NCBI RefSeq assembly: GCF_014196745.1
Contig: NZ_JACIEH010000001.1
Coordinates: 1,488,001 to 1,552,000, forward strand
Reading direction: 5' to 3'
Length of the DNA: 64,000 bases
DNA from: Sphingomonas kyeonggiensis
Lineage (GTDB): Bacteria; Pseudomonadota; Alphaproteobacteria; Sphingomonadales; Sphingomonadaceae
Shown: positions 1 to 9,100 of the stretch, one piece after another
Layout: each line of letters begins with the position of its first letter
Numbering within the stretch: position 1 is the stretch's first letter
Position numbers and translations under genes: made by a program
Notes under the pieces: generated by a model
Seen by the model: only the letters and a program-made list of their open reading frames with translations
Told to the model about the DNA's origin: nothing
Database searches by the model: none

Positions 1-1221
1 CGGACCTTCCTCGCGCGCCGCACGCGGTGCGAACTTGCCGGGCACACGCGGACGCTCCTCGGTACGATCGGTCCTTGCCGGACCCTCACCGCGCGGTGCG
101 AAGCCGGGCTTGCCGGGGCCACGAGGCCGCTCTTCGCTGTGCTCACCCCTTGCCGGGCGCTCGCCACGTGGCGCGAAGCCGGGCTTTCCGGGACCGCGAG
201 GCCGCGCCTCGCTGCGTTCGCCCCTTGCGGGACGCTCGCCGCGCGGGCCAAATCCCGGCTTGGCGACAGCGCGCGGGCGTTCCTCGGCATCGGTATCCCG
301 GGCCTGGGGCGTGACGCGTGCCGTGAAGACCGGCTTCTTGGCCGCAGGCGCCACCTTGGCGAGCCTGCGCCGGCCTTCGGGTTCCTTGCCGCCCGTCGCT
401 ACCGGTTGCGGCCGTGGCGCCGGCTCCTCGACGCGCGAACGCACCGCGAACTGCAGGTTGGAGGCAGTCTTGCCACCGCCCGGCTTGGCCAGGACGGTGC
501 GGAAGGTGATCAGGTCGGCCCTGCGGATCTCGTCGACATCGCCGGCGGGCATGTCCCCCAGATAGAAGGGGCCGTAGCGGGTGCGGATCAGGCGGTTCAC
601 CTCGAGCCCGAGATGCTCGAGCACGCGGCGGACTTCGCGGTTCTTGCCTTCGGTGAGGGTCATCTCGATCCAGACGTTCGCGCCGGTGCGCCGCTCGATA
701 TTGGCGTTGATCGAACCGTAGCGAATGCCCTCGATCTCGACGCCGAGCATCAGATCCTCGAGCTGGGCCTGGGTGACGTTGCCATAGGCGCGGGCGCGGT
801 AGCTGCGCTCGACGCCGGTGGCGGGCAGCTCGAGCTCGCGCTTGAACTCGCCATCTGTGGTGAGCAGCAACAGCCCCTCGGTGCTGAGGTCGAGCCGGCC
901 CACCGGCATCACGCGCGGCAATCCCTCGGGCAGATGGTCATAGATGGTCGGGCGCCCGGCGGGATCGCGCTCGGTGGTGAGCAGGCCGGCGGGCTTGTGG
1001 TAGCGGAACAGGCGGGCAGGGGCGGGCTCGGCGACCGGCTTGCCGTCCACCGTCACCCCGCGCAGGGAAGTGAGCAGCGTCGCGGGCGTATCGAGCACCT
1101 TGCCGTCCAGGGCGATTCGCCCGTCGGTGATCATGCGCTCGATATCGCGACGGGACGCGATTCCAGCACGGGCCAGCAGCTTCGCAATGCGCTGCGTTTC
1201 TTTGGTATTGGATGAAGACAC
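1..1221 (-). CDS. rluB: 23S rRNA pseudouridine synthase, RluB/RsuA family (3' end off the window)
   Basis: Isomerises a uridine in 23S rRNA (position 2605 for E. coli RluB; the exact target here is inferred). Translation starts at GTG 1221, the only start after the in-frame stop at 1252-1254; no strong Shine-Dalgarno is visible. An S4-type RNA-binding segment (AKLLARAGIASRRDIER, residues 13-29) opens the protein, and the catalytic motif GRLDLSTEGLLLL, whose Asp is the family's catalytic residue, lies at about 859-900. After the enzyme core the chain enters a Gly/Arg/Pro/Lys-rich tail built of 25-residue repeats that is still open at position 1, so the C-terminus is missing. Charged low-complexity tails are common in alphaproteobacterial members and probably add RNA affinity. 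Confidence 0.9.
   Translation of the reverse strand, partial: MSSSNTKETQRIAKLLARAGIASRRDIERMITDGRIALDGKVLDTPATLLTSLRGVTVDGKPVAEPAPARLFRYHKPAGLLTTERDPAGRPTIYDHLPEGLPRVMPVGRLDLSTEGLLLLTTDGEFKRELELPATGVERSYRARAYGNVTQAQLEDLMLGVEIEGIRYGSINANIERRTGANVWIEMTLTEGKNREVRRVLEHLGLEVNRLIRTRYGPFYLGDMPAGDVDEIRRADLITFRTVLAKPGGGKTASNLQFAVRSRVEEPAPRPQPVATGGKEPEGRRRLAKVAPAAKKPVFTARVTPQARDTDAEERPRAVAKPGFGPRGERPARGERSEARPRGPGKPGFAPRGERPARGEHSEERPRGPGKPGFAPRGEGPARTDRTEERPRVPGKFAPRAAREEGP
37..261 (-). repeat. Three 75-bp tandem repeats encoding the RluB tail
   Basis: Read on the minus strand, positions 261-187, 186-112 and 111-37 each encode a 25-residue unit beginning KPGF(G/A)PRGE and ending RPR(G/V)PG. A fourth, shortened copy starts at 36 (KFAPR) and runs off the window. 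The units differ by only a few residues, so recent expansion is likely. Confidence 0.85.
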
Positions 1222-1329
1222 CCGCGCGATATAGCGATTGTCGCGGTCGCTTCAAAAATTATTGCGCCCTCGAAAGGGCATGGTGCGTTAGCGCCGTGTG
1301 TTCAAATGCTTGGCGGGTTTTCAGGCGAC

Positions 1330-1764
1330 ATGTTGTTCGGACGGAAGAAGCGGCGAATCGAGCGGGTCCTGGTGGTGGAGGATGAACCCCTCATCGCATT
1401 CGACACCGAGCATTTCCTGACCGGCGAGGGTTTCGTCATCGCGGCGACGGTGGACACCAGCGCCGAGGCGCTGCGCGTGATCGCGGCCGACGACGCGCTC
1501 GACCTTGTGCTCGCCGACATCGATCTGGCCGATGGCAGCGGCGTGGACGTGGCACGGGCGGCGCAGGGGCGTGGCGTGCCGGTGCTGTTCGTGACGGGAA
1601 GTTGCCCGGAGGGAGCGCGGACGCTGGCGGCGGGGTGCCTGGCCAAGCCCTATCCGCAGCGTGACCTCCTGATCGCGATCGGCGCGATCGAGGCGGTGCT
1701 GGAGGGAGCCAAGGCGCCGCGGCGGCTGCCGGGCGGGTTCAGCCTGTTCCTCAGTCCGGCTTAG
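1330..1764 (+). CDS. Stand-alone response-regulator receiver protein
   Basis: Single receiver domain of 144 residues with no output domain. The acidic pocket is in VVEDEP near the N-terminus, the phosphorylatable Asp lies in LADIDLADGSG (about residue 63), and the conserved Lys is in CLAKPY (about residue 106). ATG 1330 is preferred because AGGCGAC precedes it and because the protein then begins MLFGRKKR; an upstream ATG at 1306 would add eight residues. Such proteins act through protein contacts or as phosphate sinks. No histidine kinase is adjacent, so the partner is unknown. It is divergent from rluB. Confidence 0.85.
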   Translation: MLFGRKKRRIERVLVVEDEPLIAFDTEHFLTGEGFVIAATVDTSAEALRVIAADDALDLVLADIDLADGSGVDVARAAQGRGVPVLFVTGSCPEGARTLAAGCLAKPYPQRDLLIAIGAIEAVLEGAKAPRRLPGGFSLFLSPA

Positions 1765-1910
1765 GCGCGCAGCAGCAACAGGGCAGCGGCGACGACGACG
1801 GCCCAGCTCACTGCGCCGATGCCGAAGGCGATGATCAGGCCGGTGCCGCGGGGCAGACGGTCTTCCTCGTTGATGTCCAGGAACTCGCGGGGCGGAAGCG
1901 GCAGCGGCAT
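1761..1910 (-). CDS. Small single-pass membrane protein (49 aa)
   Basis: Short minus-strand gene from ATG 1910 to TAA 1763-1761. GAGAGGATC lies about nine bases before the ATG, a good ribosome-binding site. Residues 1-22 are soluble and rich in Pro and acidic residues (PPREFLDINEEDRLPRG). Residues 23-47 form one hydrophobic helix ending AALLLLRA. Its stop overlaps the stop of the convergent receiver gene. No family is recognised. Confidence 0.6.
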   Translation of the reverse strand: MPLPLPPREFLDINEEDRLPRGTGLIIAFGIGAVSWAVVVAAALLLLRA

Positions 1911-1988
1911 GGGACGATCCTCTCGATGTACATTCTAGGTACGCCCGGTTCGGGATGCGCTAAATTCTGAGGAATTCCTTTCCGCAAT

Positions 1989-3113
1989 TTACCGGAGATG
2001 CGCGTTAACCGCGTCGTGGAAATGGCGGATGCCGAGTTCGAGCGTGCCCAGCGTCACCCGCTCGATCGCCCCCGAGGCGAGGCCCTGCTGCCCGAGCTCG
2101 CAGGCCCGGAAATCCTCCGAGGCGAAGACGCCGCCGTCGAGCAGCTCCCAGCTCCGCTCCCAATGGGCCAGCGCCTTCTCGGTCGCCGGTGCCTCGGGGA
2201 TCAGCATGAAATCCTCGACCAGCACCCGGCCTTCGGACTGGGGCATGAGCACCATCAGGTTGATGTAGTCGGGGCTGACCACCAGCACCGTGCCGGGGAA
2301 CATCTGATAGGTATAGGTGATCGCCGCGCGGAGCGTCGCCCAGTCGTTCGAAGAGAGCGCGGCCAGCGCCGCCTCGCGCCCCACCGCCGATCGCTGATGC
2401 GGGCCGATCGTGTCGGCGGTCGAGACGCCATCCTTGAAGAAGGGCGCGATCGTGCCCGCGTGGAGGCGCTGGATGTGATAGCCCTCCAGGAAGGCATCCA
2501 TGATCAGCTTCCAGTTCGCCTGCACCGCGTGCGTCCGGCGGCGGAACAGGTGCTGGCCGGCGAGGTCGAACGCCTCGAAATCACGGGCCAGCGTGTCGGC
2601 TTCGGCGAAATCGGCTTCCTCGGCGAAGGCGAACCAGATCAGCCCGCCGGCCTCATGAGTCGGCAGGCGCTTCAGGCCATATTCGGCCTTGTCCAGGCCC
2701 GGGAAAGTGTCGGGGCGGGGCAGGCCGACCAGCCTGCCGTCGAACGCATAGCTCCAGGCGTGATAGGGGCAGACCAGGCGCCCGCCCTTCACCGCGTCGC
2801 ACCCCTCGACCAGACGGGTGCCGCGGTGGCGGCAGACGTTGAGGAAGACATGCGCCGTGCCGGCCTTGTCGCGCGTGATCAGCAGCGGCTTGCCGAAGCC
2901 GTCATGCGGGATCGCCATGTTCGGTCCGGGGAGGAGCGAGGAGGGCGCGATGACCAGCGGGACCTGCGCGAAGATATAGGCCCGCTCGTCGGCGAAGCGC
3001 TCCGGGCTGGTATATACCGAGGCCGCGACATGGGCGATCTCGCCGCCACCCCGCGATCCGCCGCGGGCCAGCACTCCGGCCAGCGCTAATTGGCCTTCGG
3101 TCGGCGCGTTCAT
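1989..3113 (-). CDS. Rieske non-heme iron oxygenase, large (alpha) subunit
   Basis: A 374-residue ring-hydroxylating-type oxygenase. The Rieske [2Fe-2S] ligands are C94-x-H96 and C115-x-x-H118 ([16 protein letters not shown]). The mononuclear iron site follows in [13 protein letters not shown], with H213 and H218. ATG 3113 follows the strong site GGAGAGGATGTC. Such enzymes use O2 and electrons from a ferredoxin or reductase to hydroxylate or demethylate aromatic or quaternary-amine substrates. No small subunit, ferredoxin or reductase gene is near, so the substrate cannot be read from context. It is divergent from the transporter gene starting at 3187. Confidence 0.85.
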   Translation of the reverse strand: MNAPTEGQLALAGVLARGGSRGGGEIAHVAASVYTSPERFADERAYIFAQVPLVIAPSSLLPGPNMAIPHDGFGKPLLITRDKAGTAHVFLNVCRHRGTRLVEGCDAVKGGRLVCPYHAWSYAFDGRLVGLPRPDTFPGLDKAEYGLKRLPTHEAGGLIWFAFAEEADFAEADTLARDFEAFDLAGQHLFRRRTHAVQANWKLIMDAFLEGYHIQRLHAGTIAPFFKDGVSTADTIGPHQRSAVGREAALAALSSNDWATLRAAITYTYQMFPGTVLVVSPDYINLMVLMPQSEGRVLVEDFMLIPEAPATEKALAHWERSWELLDGGVFASEDFRACELGQQGLASGAIERVTLGTLELGIRHFHDAVNAHLR

Positions 3114-3186
3114 GACATCCTCTCCTCTGGCCTTCCGCGTATTTTTGGCTAGTTTCGCGCTGTAAATTCGTGGGGGTCAAGCAGGA

Positions 3187-4953
3187 ATGGAGCAAGTGAA
3201 GCGGCCGCAATGGGCCTATCCGGCGGCGCAGCTGGCATTGGCGGCGGCATTGGCGCTGCTCGCACTGCCCTGGCTGACCGTGGCGACGCCGGGTTCGGCG
3301 CCGCTGGCGGTGCACGGCTACGACTTCCTGCTCGGCGCCGGCGCGTTCAAGCCGTCGATGACCTTCGTGCTGGGCATGCTGGTGGCAGCCGCGAGCCTGG
3401 TCTTCAGCTTCGTCTGGCGCCAGCGCGGCGGCGCGAGCCTGATGGTCGGCGGTGCCGCGGTCGGCGGCGTGCTGGTGATCCTCGCGGTGCTGTTCGCCGC
3501 CTTCTCGCCGCCCAAGACGCTGGCGACCAGCACCATCCAGCCCGCGATCGGCTATTGGCTGGGGCTGGTGGCGCTGGTCGCAGCCTTCTTTGCCGGGCGC
3601 AAGGCGGCGCCCCAGGACTGGCGCGCCGACCTGCCCGAAGGCGTGCGCCCCTATTTCGAGAACGCGCCGCTGGCGTCCTTCGCGCTGGGGCTGAGCTCCG
3701 GCTTCCCCTTCGCGATGATCGGCGCGACGCTGACCAGCCGGCTCAAGCAGGACGGGATCGACAAGGCTACGATCACTGCCTTCGCGCTCGCCATCCTCGT
3801 CTACAATCTCAAGTTCCTCTGGGCCTGGATCATCGACGGCGTGAAGCTGCCGATCCTCGGCCGGCTGGGCCAGCGCGTCTCCTGGCTGATCGTCGCCGGC
3901 ATCCTGGTGGTCGCCGCCGTCGCCAACATGGCGTTCACCCAGGCCGATCCGGGCAATATCTGGCCGATGGTGACCGCCGCGGTGCTCGTCGGCCTGGCCG
4001 GCGCGACCTATGACATCGTGATCGACGGATACCGGATCGAGATCCTCGAGCCGCGCCAGCTCGGCTATGGCTCGGGCATGTCGCAATATGGCTGGCGGAT
4101 CGGCTCCGCGGGCGCGGGCGCGGTGGCGCTGGTCGTCGCGGCGCGGTTCGGCTGGGAAGCCGCCTATCTCGTCTGTGCGCTGTTCGCGCTGCCCGCGATC
4201 ATCGCCGGCCTGATCCTCGGCGAACCCGAGCGGCACCGTCCTCCCGCCGAACGCAAGGGCGTGGCGACGGTGCTCAAGTCGATCTGGGGACCGTTCGTCG
4301 AGTTCTTCCAGCGCCAGGGTGCCTGGATCGTCCTGATCTTCATCCTGGTCCACAAGATCGGCGACACGCTGGCGAACCTCACCTTCCGCCTGCTGTTCGA
4401 CGATCTCGGCTTCACCAATGACGAGATCGCCTTCTACGACGTGGCGCTCGGTTTCTTCGCCTACATGATCGGCGTGTTCATCGGCGGCATGCTCTATGCG
4501 CGGATGGGGATGAAGCGCTCGGTACTGCTCAGCCTGGTGCTGATGGCGGTCTCCAACCTGAGCTTCGCGGCACTGGCGGCGGCGGGCCATTCGAACATCG
4601 GCATGGCCGGCGCGATCGGCTTCGAGAACATCGCCAGCGGCTTTGGTGGCGTGGTCGTCATCGCCTATTTCTCGGCGCTCACCGACCTGCGCTTCACCGC
4701 AGCACAATATGCGCTGATCTCGGCCGGGGCGAGCATTCTCGGCCGCTTCCTCACCGGCACCACCGCGGGCAGCCTGATCGAGGCGATGGGCTATGTGAAC
4801 TTCTACCTGCTGACCACGCTGATCGCGCTGCCCGGCGTGTTCATCTATTGGTGGATGATGCGCACCGGGCTGGTCGACCGCTCGATCGGCACGGCAGGTA
4901 CCGAAGGGGCGGGCGGCACCGAAGGCGAGGGCGGGGAAGAGGCGAAGGCCTGA
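3187..4953 (+). CDS. AmpG-like MFS transporter with an N-terminal membrane extension
   Basis: A 588-residue polytopic membrane protein of the major facilitator superfamily. The conserved core starts near residue 160 (FALGLSSGFPFAMIGATL) and carries ATYDIVIDGYRIE, as in AmpG-type permeases, which import anhydromuropeptides in peptidoglycan recycling. Before the core there are about 150 extra residues with roughly four hydrophobic helices. The C-terminus is a Gly/Glu-rich low-complexity tail. Usual AmpG proteins are shorter (about 450-500 aa), and the substrate is unproven. The stop overlaps the next start (TGATG), implying translational coupling. Confidence 0.75.
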   Translation: MEQVKRPQWAYPAAQLALAAALALLALPWLTVATPGSAPLAVHGYDFLLGAGAFKPSMTFVLGMLVAAASLVFSFVWRQRGGASLMVGGAAVGGVLVILAVLFAAFSPPKTLATSTIQPAIGYWLGLVALVAAFFAGRKAAPQDWRADLPEGVRPYFENAPLASFALGLSSGFPFAMIGATLTSRLKQDGIDKATITAFALAILVYNLKFLWAWIIDGVKLPILGRLGQRVSWLIVAGILVVAAVANMAFTQADPGNIWPMVTAAVLVGLAGATYDIVIDGYRIEILEPRQLGYGSGMSQYGWRIGSAGAGAVALVVAARFGWEAAYLVCALFALPAIIAGLILGEPERHRPPAERKGVATVLKSIWGPFVEFFQRQGAWIVLIFILVHKIGDTLANLTFRLLFDDLGFTNDEIAFYDVALGFFAYMIGVFIGGMLYARMGMKRSVLLSLVLMAVSNLSFAALAAAGHSNIGMAGAIGFENIASGFGGVVVIAYFSALTDLRFTAAQYALISAGASILGRFLTGTTAGSLIEAMGYVNFYLLTTLIALPGVFIYWWMMRTGLVDRSIGTAGTEGAGGTEGEGGEEAKA

Positions 4954-5714
4954 TGCCGTATCTCCTCGTCATCGCCCTGCAGGTGGCGTGCATCGTCCAT
5001 CTGATGCGCCGCGGCGGCAACCCTCTGTGGGTGACTGCGTTGATCTTCCTGCCCGTGGTCAGCGCCATCGCCTATTTCTTCGTGGAGATCCTCCCCGGCC
5101 TGGGGCAGAACCGGCACGTCCGCACCGCCCGCGCCAAGGCGGTGGCGACGCTGGACCCCGAGCGTGAGCTGCGCGCCGCCCATGGCGCGCTCGACCTGGC
5201 CGATACCGCCGCGAACCGCCTGCGCGTTGCCGACGCGCTTGCCGCGCTGGGCCGGCATGCGGAGGCCGTGCCGCTTTATCGCGAGTCGCTGCGGATGACC
5301 GTGGGCGCCCCCGACATCCGCACCCAGGGCAAGCTCGCCAACGCGCTCTACGAGACCGGGCAGGGCGCCGAGGCGCTGGCCCTGCTCGACGAGAGCCAGG
5401 AGCCACTCGGCCAGAGCGAGCGCGATCGCCAGCAACTATTGCGTGCCAAGACGCTCGAGCATCTCGGTCGCACGGATGAAGCACTGGAGCTCTATGCCGA
5501 TGTCGTCACCCGCATGCCCGGCGAGGAGGCGCGCTGCCGCTATGCCGCGCTGCTGATCGCGCAGGGCTGGGACCGCAAGGCACTGGTGGTGCTCGAGGAA
5601 GTGGAGAAACGGATGAAGCGGATGGATCGCCAGCAACGCGCGGCGGAGGCCGACATGTATCGCTGGGCGACCGAGGCGCTGGCCGGGCTCCGCGCCAAGG
5701 GGATCACCGCGTGA
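4953..5714 (+). CDS. Membrane-anchored TPR-like protein with PLDc_N-type N-terminus
   Basis: A 253-residue protein starting at ATG 4953, which overlaps the transporter stop. Two N-terminal hydrophobic helices (PYLLVIALQVACIVHL and ALIFLPVVSAIAYFFVEIL) resemble the PLDc_N membrane module. The rest is helical with Ala/Leu-rich repeats like tetratricopeptide repeats (ADALAALGRHAEAVPLYRES; LANALYETGQGAEALALL). These repeats usually hold protein complexes together. The function is unknown; coupling suggests it acts with its neighbours. Confidence 0.65.
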   Translation: MPYLLVIALQVACIVHLMRRGGNPLWVTALIFLPVVSAIAYFFVEILPGLGQNRHVRTARAKAVATLDPERELRAAHGALDLADTAANRLRVADALAALGRHAEAVPLYRESLRMTVGAPDIRTQGKLANALYETGQGAEALALLDESQEPLGQSERDRQQLLRAKTLEHLGRTDEALELYADVVTRMPGEEARCRYAALLIAQGWDRKALVVLEEVEKRMKRMDRQQRAAEADMYRWATEALAGLRAKGITA

Positions 5715-6196
5715 GGAAGCGCTGGCTGATCGTACTCGCCGTCCTCGTCCTGTCGGTGGGCGGCGGCTGGGTCTGGGGTTCGCCCTATTACACGCTGTGG
5801 CAGATGAAGCGGGCGGCGGAGGCCCGCGACGTCGATGCGCTGGCCAGCCATGTCGATTTCGACGCGGTGCGCGGCAGCGTGAAGACCCAGCTTTCAGCCC
5901 GGATGCACGGTGAAGGCGGCGGCGTGCTGGGCGCGCTGGTCCGTTCGGGGATCGCCGATACGGTGGTCGATGCGGCGGTCTCGCCCGAGGGCATGCGCTT
6001 CATCTTCGCCGCCGCGCCGCTGGCCGAGACCGAACGCCCGGGCACGATCAAGCTCAAGGCCAATGAGATGCGCTATCGCCGCGTCGCGCTCAATCGTTTC
6101 GAGCTGACGCGGAGCGACGGCGCAGCGCTGACGTTCCGCCTGCACGGGGTGCGCTGGAAGCTCGAGGCGATAACCCTGCCGCCGGACGCGTTCTAG
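5711..6196 (+). CDS. DUF2939-like single-pass membrane protein
   Basis: 161 residues starting at GTG 5711, which overlaps the previous stop as GTGA. One N-terminal hydrophobic segment (LIVLAVLVLSVGGGWVWG) is followed by SPYYTLWQMKRAAEARDVDAL, the typical opening of DUF2939 proteins, and then a soluble domain predicted to lie outside the cytoplasm. The family has no established function. It is the last gene of the three-gene unit starting at 3187. Confidence 0.65.
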   Translation: MRKRWLIVLAVLVLSVGGGWVWGSPYYTLWQMKRAAEARDVDALASHVDFDAVRGSVKTQLSARMHGEGGGVLGALVRSGIADTVVDAAVSPEGMRFIFAAAPLAETERPGTIKLKANEMRYRRVALNRFELTRSDGAALTFRLHGVRWKLEAITLPPDAF

Positions 6197-6255
6197 TCCG
6201 GCGGTCCTCAGCGGGGAACAGCCAGGCCAGCACCGCTTTCTGGAACCGATACACC

Positions 6256-6687
6256 TCAGTCCTCGGCGTCTAGCGCCAGGCCCATATCGGCGAAGGCGTT
6301 GGCGAGGGCATGGGCGGTGACCAGCACGCCGGTCGCATCGCGCACCCCGAGCATGTCGGCGAGCAGCACCGCCGAGACCTGGGGCTGGATACGCACCCGG
6401 CTGAGGATCTGGAGCAGCGCCGCCTCGGCCCCGGTCATCCGTGCACAGCACCAGGGCGCGATCTGGATCGGCCCGGAGGACAGGGCGGACATCTCCTGCA
6501 TCAGCGCGCGTAGCAGCACGAGCGGACGCTGGAAACTCTTGCCGAACGCCGTGACGAAGGCGTGGGCAGTGCAGGCATCATGGATGCCGTGCGCGCCCAT
6601 CTGGCGGACGCCGAAGAGCAGAAGCCGCGCGCCGGGATCCTCCGGCTGGAGCTCGGGCAGGGCGGTGAGCGTTGCGCTGACGGTCAT
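6256..6687 (-). CDS. Conserved hypothetical protein, possibly DUF6628
   Basis: 143 residues. ATG 6687 is chosen because GGAGTCCCC directly precedes it; an open frame extends upstream to 6774 without such support. The sequence is Ala/Leu-rich with no signal peptide and contains LLLFGVRQMGAHGIHDACTA and a Cys pair (PWCCARMTGAE). It resembles a family found mainly in sphingomonads, which I recall as DUF6628, but the assignment is from memory. It is convergent with the gene ending at 6196. Confidence 0.6.
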   Translation of the reverse strand: MTVSATLTALPELQPEDPGARLLLFGVRQMGAHGIHDACTAHAFVTAFGKSFQRPLVLLRALMQEMSALSSGPIQIAPWCCARMTGAEAALLQILSRVRIQPQVSAVLLADMLGVRDATGVLVTAHALANAFADMGLALDAED

Positions 6688-6827
6688 GGGGACTCCGATC
6701 ACTGTGGTCGGAAATCTTGCGCATCCGCTATTGATAGTCAATCGCATTAGCAAACATGGCGGTCGGCAATTCACCGCAGGGTAGGCACGGTTCGTTGTCG
6801 ATCGCTCCTGCTACCTGAGGTGCGAGG

Positions 6828-8135
6828 TCAGCTGGGCAGCTCCCCATTCGCCGCGAGCACGGTGCCTGCGAGGTATAGCGAGCCCAGCACCAGCACGACC
6901 GGCGCGCCGCCCTCGCGAGCGATGGCGGTTAGGGCGCGCGGCACGTCGGGCGCGACCGAGGCGTGCGGGATGCCGAGGATCTGCGCCACTTCGGCGAGTC
7001 GCGCGGGGGCGTGATGCTCATGACCCGGCACCGGCACCGCGTGCAGCCCGGAAGCCAGCTTGGCGAACGGCGCGAGCAGGCCCTGCGCGTCCTTGTTGGA
7101 GAGCATGCCGAGCACGAGTTGCACCGGGCGGCCCTGCGCGGCCTGGGCCAGCGTGGCGCTCACCGCCGCGGCGGCGGCTTCGTTATGTCCGCCATCGAGC
7201 CACAACGCGCTGCCCGGCGGCAGGAGGTGGAGGAGCGGACCGTCGCCCAGCTTCTGCATGCGTGCAGGCCAGCGCGTGTTGGCCGCGGCGCCCGCGAAGG
7301 CCGTGTCCGGCACGGCCAGCGCCTGCTGATGACGCAGCATCGCGATGGCGAGCGAGAGATTGGCGGGCTGGTGCGGCCCGGCCATGGCGGGGAGGGGCGT
7401 CTCCACCTCGCCTCGCGCGTCGCGATACACCAGACGGTCGCCCCGCACGGCGAAGTCCCATGCGGTCCCCTGCGCGAACACCGGCGCGCCGGCGGCGGCA
7501 ACGATCTCCGCGATGTGCGGGGCGTAGCGCATCGTCACCAGCGGCACGCCGGGCTTGGCGATGCCTGCCTTCTCGGCGGCGATCTTCTCCAGCGTGTCGC
7601 CGAGGAAGCTCTGATGGTCGATGCCGAGCTGGGCGATGCCGGTCACCGCCGGCTGCGCCACGACATTGGTCGCGTCGAGCCGCCCGCCGAGACCTACTTC
7701 GAGGATCAGCGCATCCGCGGGTACCCGCGCGAAGGCGAGGAAGGCGGCCGCGGTGGTCACCTCGAAGAAGCTCGCCCCGATATCCCCGCCCGCATCGAGC
7801 ACTTCCTCGAGCAGCGGCGCGAGGAGCGCGTCTGCGATCAGCTCGCCCGACAGGCGGATGCGCTCGTTGAAGCGGACGAGGTGCGGGCTCGAATAGACAT
7901 GCGTGCGCATGCCGGCGGCCTCGATCGCGGCGCGCAGGAACGCGCAGGTCGATCCCTTGCCATTGGTGCCGGCGACATGGAGTACCGGCGGGAGAGCGAG
8001 CTGGGGGCTGCCGACGCGCTCGAGCAGCCGGGTGATCCGGTCGAGCCCTAGGATGTCGGCGCCCGGCGAGAGCGCGGTCAGCCGGTCGAGCTGGCGCTGG
8101 ACATGCGGATCGGAGGAGGTGGCGTGGTCGGCCAT
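6828..8135 (-). CDS. folC: Bifunctional folylpolyglutamate / dihydrofolate synthase
   Basis: 435 residues. Adds L-glutamate to dihydropteroate and to folates in the cytoplasm, using ATP. The Mur-ligase-type P-loop is in HVAGTNGKGSTCAFL; YSSPHLVRFNERIRL and GGRLDATNVV are family motifs. The ATG at 8135 sits at the end of a 100-bp dyad repeat that separates it from accD. The order trpA-accD-folC is common in alphaproteobacteria. Confidence 0.93.
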   Translation of the reverse strand: MADHATSSDPHVQRQLDRLTALSPGADILGLDRITRLLERVGSPQLALPPVLHVAGTNGKGSTCAFLRAAIEAAGMRTHVYSSPHLVRFNERIRLSGELIADALLAPLLEEVLDAGGDIGASFFEVTTAAAFLAFARVPADALILEVGLGGRLDATNVVAQPAVTGIAQLGIDHQSFLGDTLEKIAAEKAGIAKPGVPLVTMRYAPHIAEIVAAAGAPVFAQGTAWDFAVRGDRLVYRDARGEVETPLPAMAGPHQPANLSLAIAMLRHQQALAVPDTAFAGAAANTRWPARMQKLGDGPLLHLLPPGSALWLDGGHNEAAAAAVSATLAQAAQGRPVQLVLGMLSNKDAQGLLAPFAKLASGLHAVPVPGHEHHAPARLAEVAQILGIPHASVAPDVPRALTAIAREGGAPVVLVLGSLYLAGTVLAANGELPS

Positions 8136-8140
8136 CTAGT

Positions 8141-8240
8141 CCCCCTTCCGCTTGCGGGAGGGGTTAGGGGAGGGGCTGTCCGAAATAGGCATCGGGTGCC
8201 ACATGCCCTCCCCCGACCCCTCCCGCAAGCGGAAGGGGAG
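8141..8240. repeat. Dyad repeat, family B copy 1
   Basis: Arms at 8141-8175 (CCCCCTTCCGCTTGCGGGAG...) and 8207-8240 (...CCCGCAAGCGGAAGGGGAG) are near-perfect inverted complements around about 30 bases. It fills the accD-folC gap. Family B copy 2 is at 16051-16212. Confidence 0.8.
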
Positions 8241-8245
8241 AATTG

Positions 8246-9100
8246 TTACGCCGCCTTCTTCCCCTCGCAGAGCAGCCCGATCAGCTGGCCGAGCGTCTCG
8301 CGCAGCTCCTTGCGGTGGGTGACCATGTCGATCAGACCGTGCTCGCGATAATATTCCGAGGTCTGGAAATCGTCGGGCAGCTTCTCGCGGATCGTGTTCT
8401 CGATCACGCGGCGGCCGGTGAAGGCCAGCGTGGCGCGCGGCTCGGCGATCTGCACGTCGCCCAGCATCGCATAGGCGGCCATCACGCCACCCGAGGTCGG
8501 GTCGGTCAGCACGACGATATAGGGCAGGCCGGCATCGTGGAGCATCTCGATCGCCACGGTGGTGCGCGGCATCTGCATCAGCGAGAGGATACCCTCCTGC
8601 ATGCGCGCACCGCCCGAGGCGGTGAAGGCGATGAACGGCGCGCGAGCCGCGATCGCCGCCTCGACGCCCTGGATGAACGCCTCGCCCACGGCCTGGCCCA
8701 TCGATCCGCCCATGAAGGCGAAGTCCTGCACGCCGATCACCGCCTTGCGGCCGAGGATCGTGCCGCTGGCGTTGATGAACGCATCGGGCTCGCCGGTCGC
8801 GGCGCGCGCGGCCTTGAGGCGGACCGGATAGGGCTTCTGGTCGCGGAACTTGAGCGGGTCCTCGGCCACCTTGGGGGTGGGGAGAACGGTGTAGCTGCCC
8901 TCGTCGAACAGATACTGGAAGCGCTCGGCCGGCCCGATGCGATCGTGGTGATCGCAATGCGGGCAGACATGCTGGTTGGCTTCCAGCTCCTTCACGAAGG
9001 TCATCTGCCCGCAGCCCTTGCACTTGTGCCAGAGATTGTCGGGCGTGTCCTTCTTGGGCGTGAAGGCCAGTACGTTGCGGACGCGATCGATCCAGCTCAT
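8246..9100 (-). CDS. accD: Acetyl-CoA carboxylase carboxyltransferase subunit beta
   Basis: 284 residues. Forms the carboxyltransferase with AccA, moving the carboxyl group from biotin to acetyl-CoA to give malonyl-CoA for fatty acid synthesis. The N-terminal zinc ribbon is visible as C27-x-x-C30 and C46-x-x-C49. The crotonase-like core includes [12 protein letters not shown] and [12 protein letters not shown]. The start overlaps the trpA stop by four bases (ATGA). Confidence 0.95.
   Translation of the reverse strand: MSWIDRVRNVLAFTPKKDTPDNLWHKCKGCGQMTFVKELEANQHVCPHCDHHDRIGPAERFQYLFDEGSYTVLPTPKVAEDPLKFRDQKPYPVRLKAARAATGEPDAFINASGTILGRKAVIGVQDFAFMGGSMGQAVGEAFIQGVEAAIAARAPFIAFTASGGARMQEGILSLMQMPRTTVAIEMLHDAGLPYIVVLTDPTSGGVMAAYAMLGDVQIAEPRATLAFTGRRVIENTIREKLPDDFQTSEYYREHGLIDMVTHRKELRETLGQLIGLLCEGKKAA

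Noticed and set aside
37..261. Tandem 75-bp repeats as a CRISPR array
   Set aside because: The units are contiguous without spacers and in frame with the RluB coding sequence.
139..1215. Plus-strand open frame of 358 codons opposite rluB
   Set aside because: It is the antisense shadow of rluB; composition is His/Gly/Arg-rich with no motif.
2902..4707. Minus-strand open frame of 601 codons opposite the AmpG-like gene
   Set aside because: Antisense shadow rich in Asp, His and Gln; the plus-strand membrane protein is clearly real.
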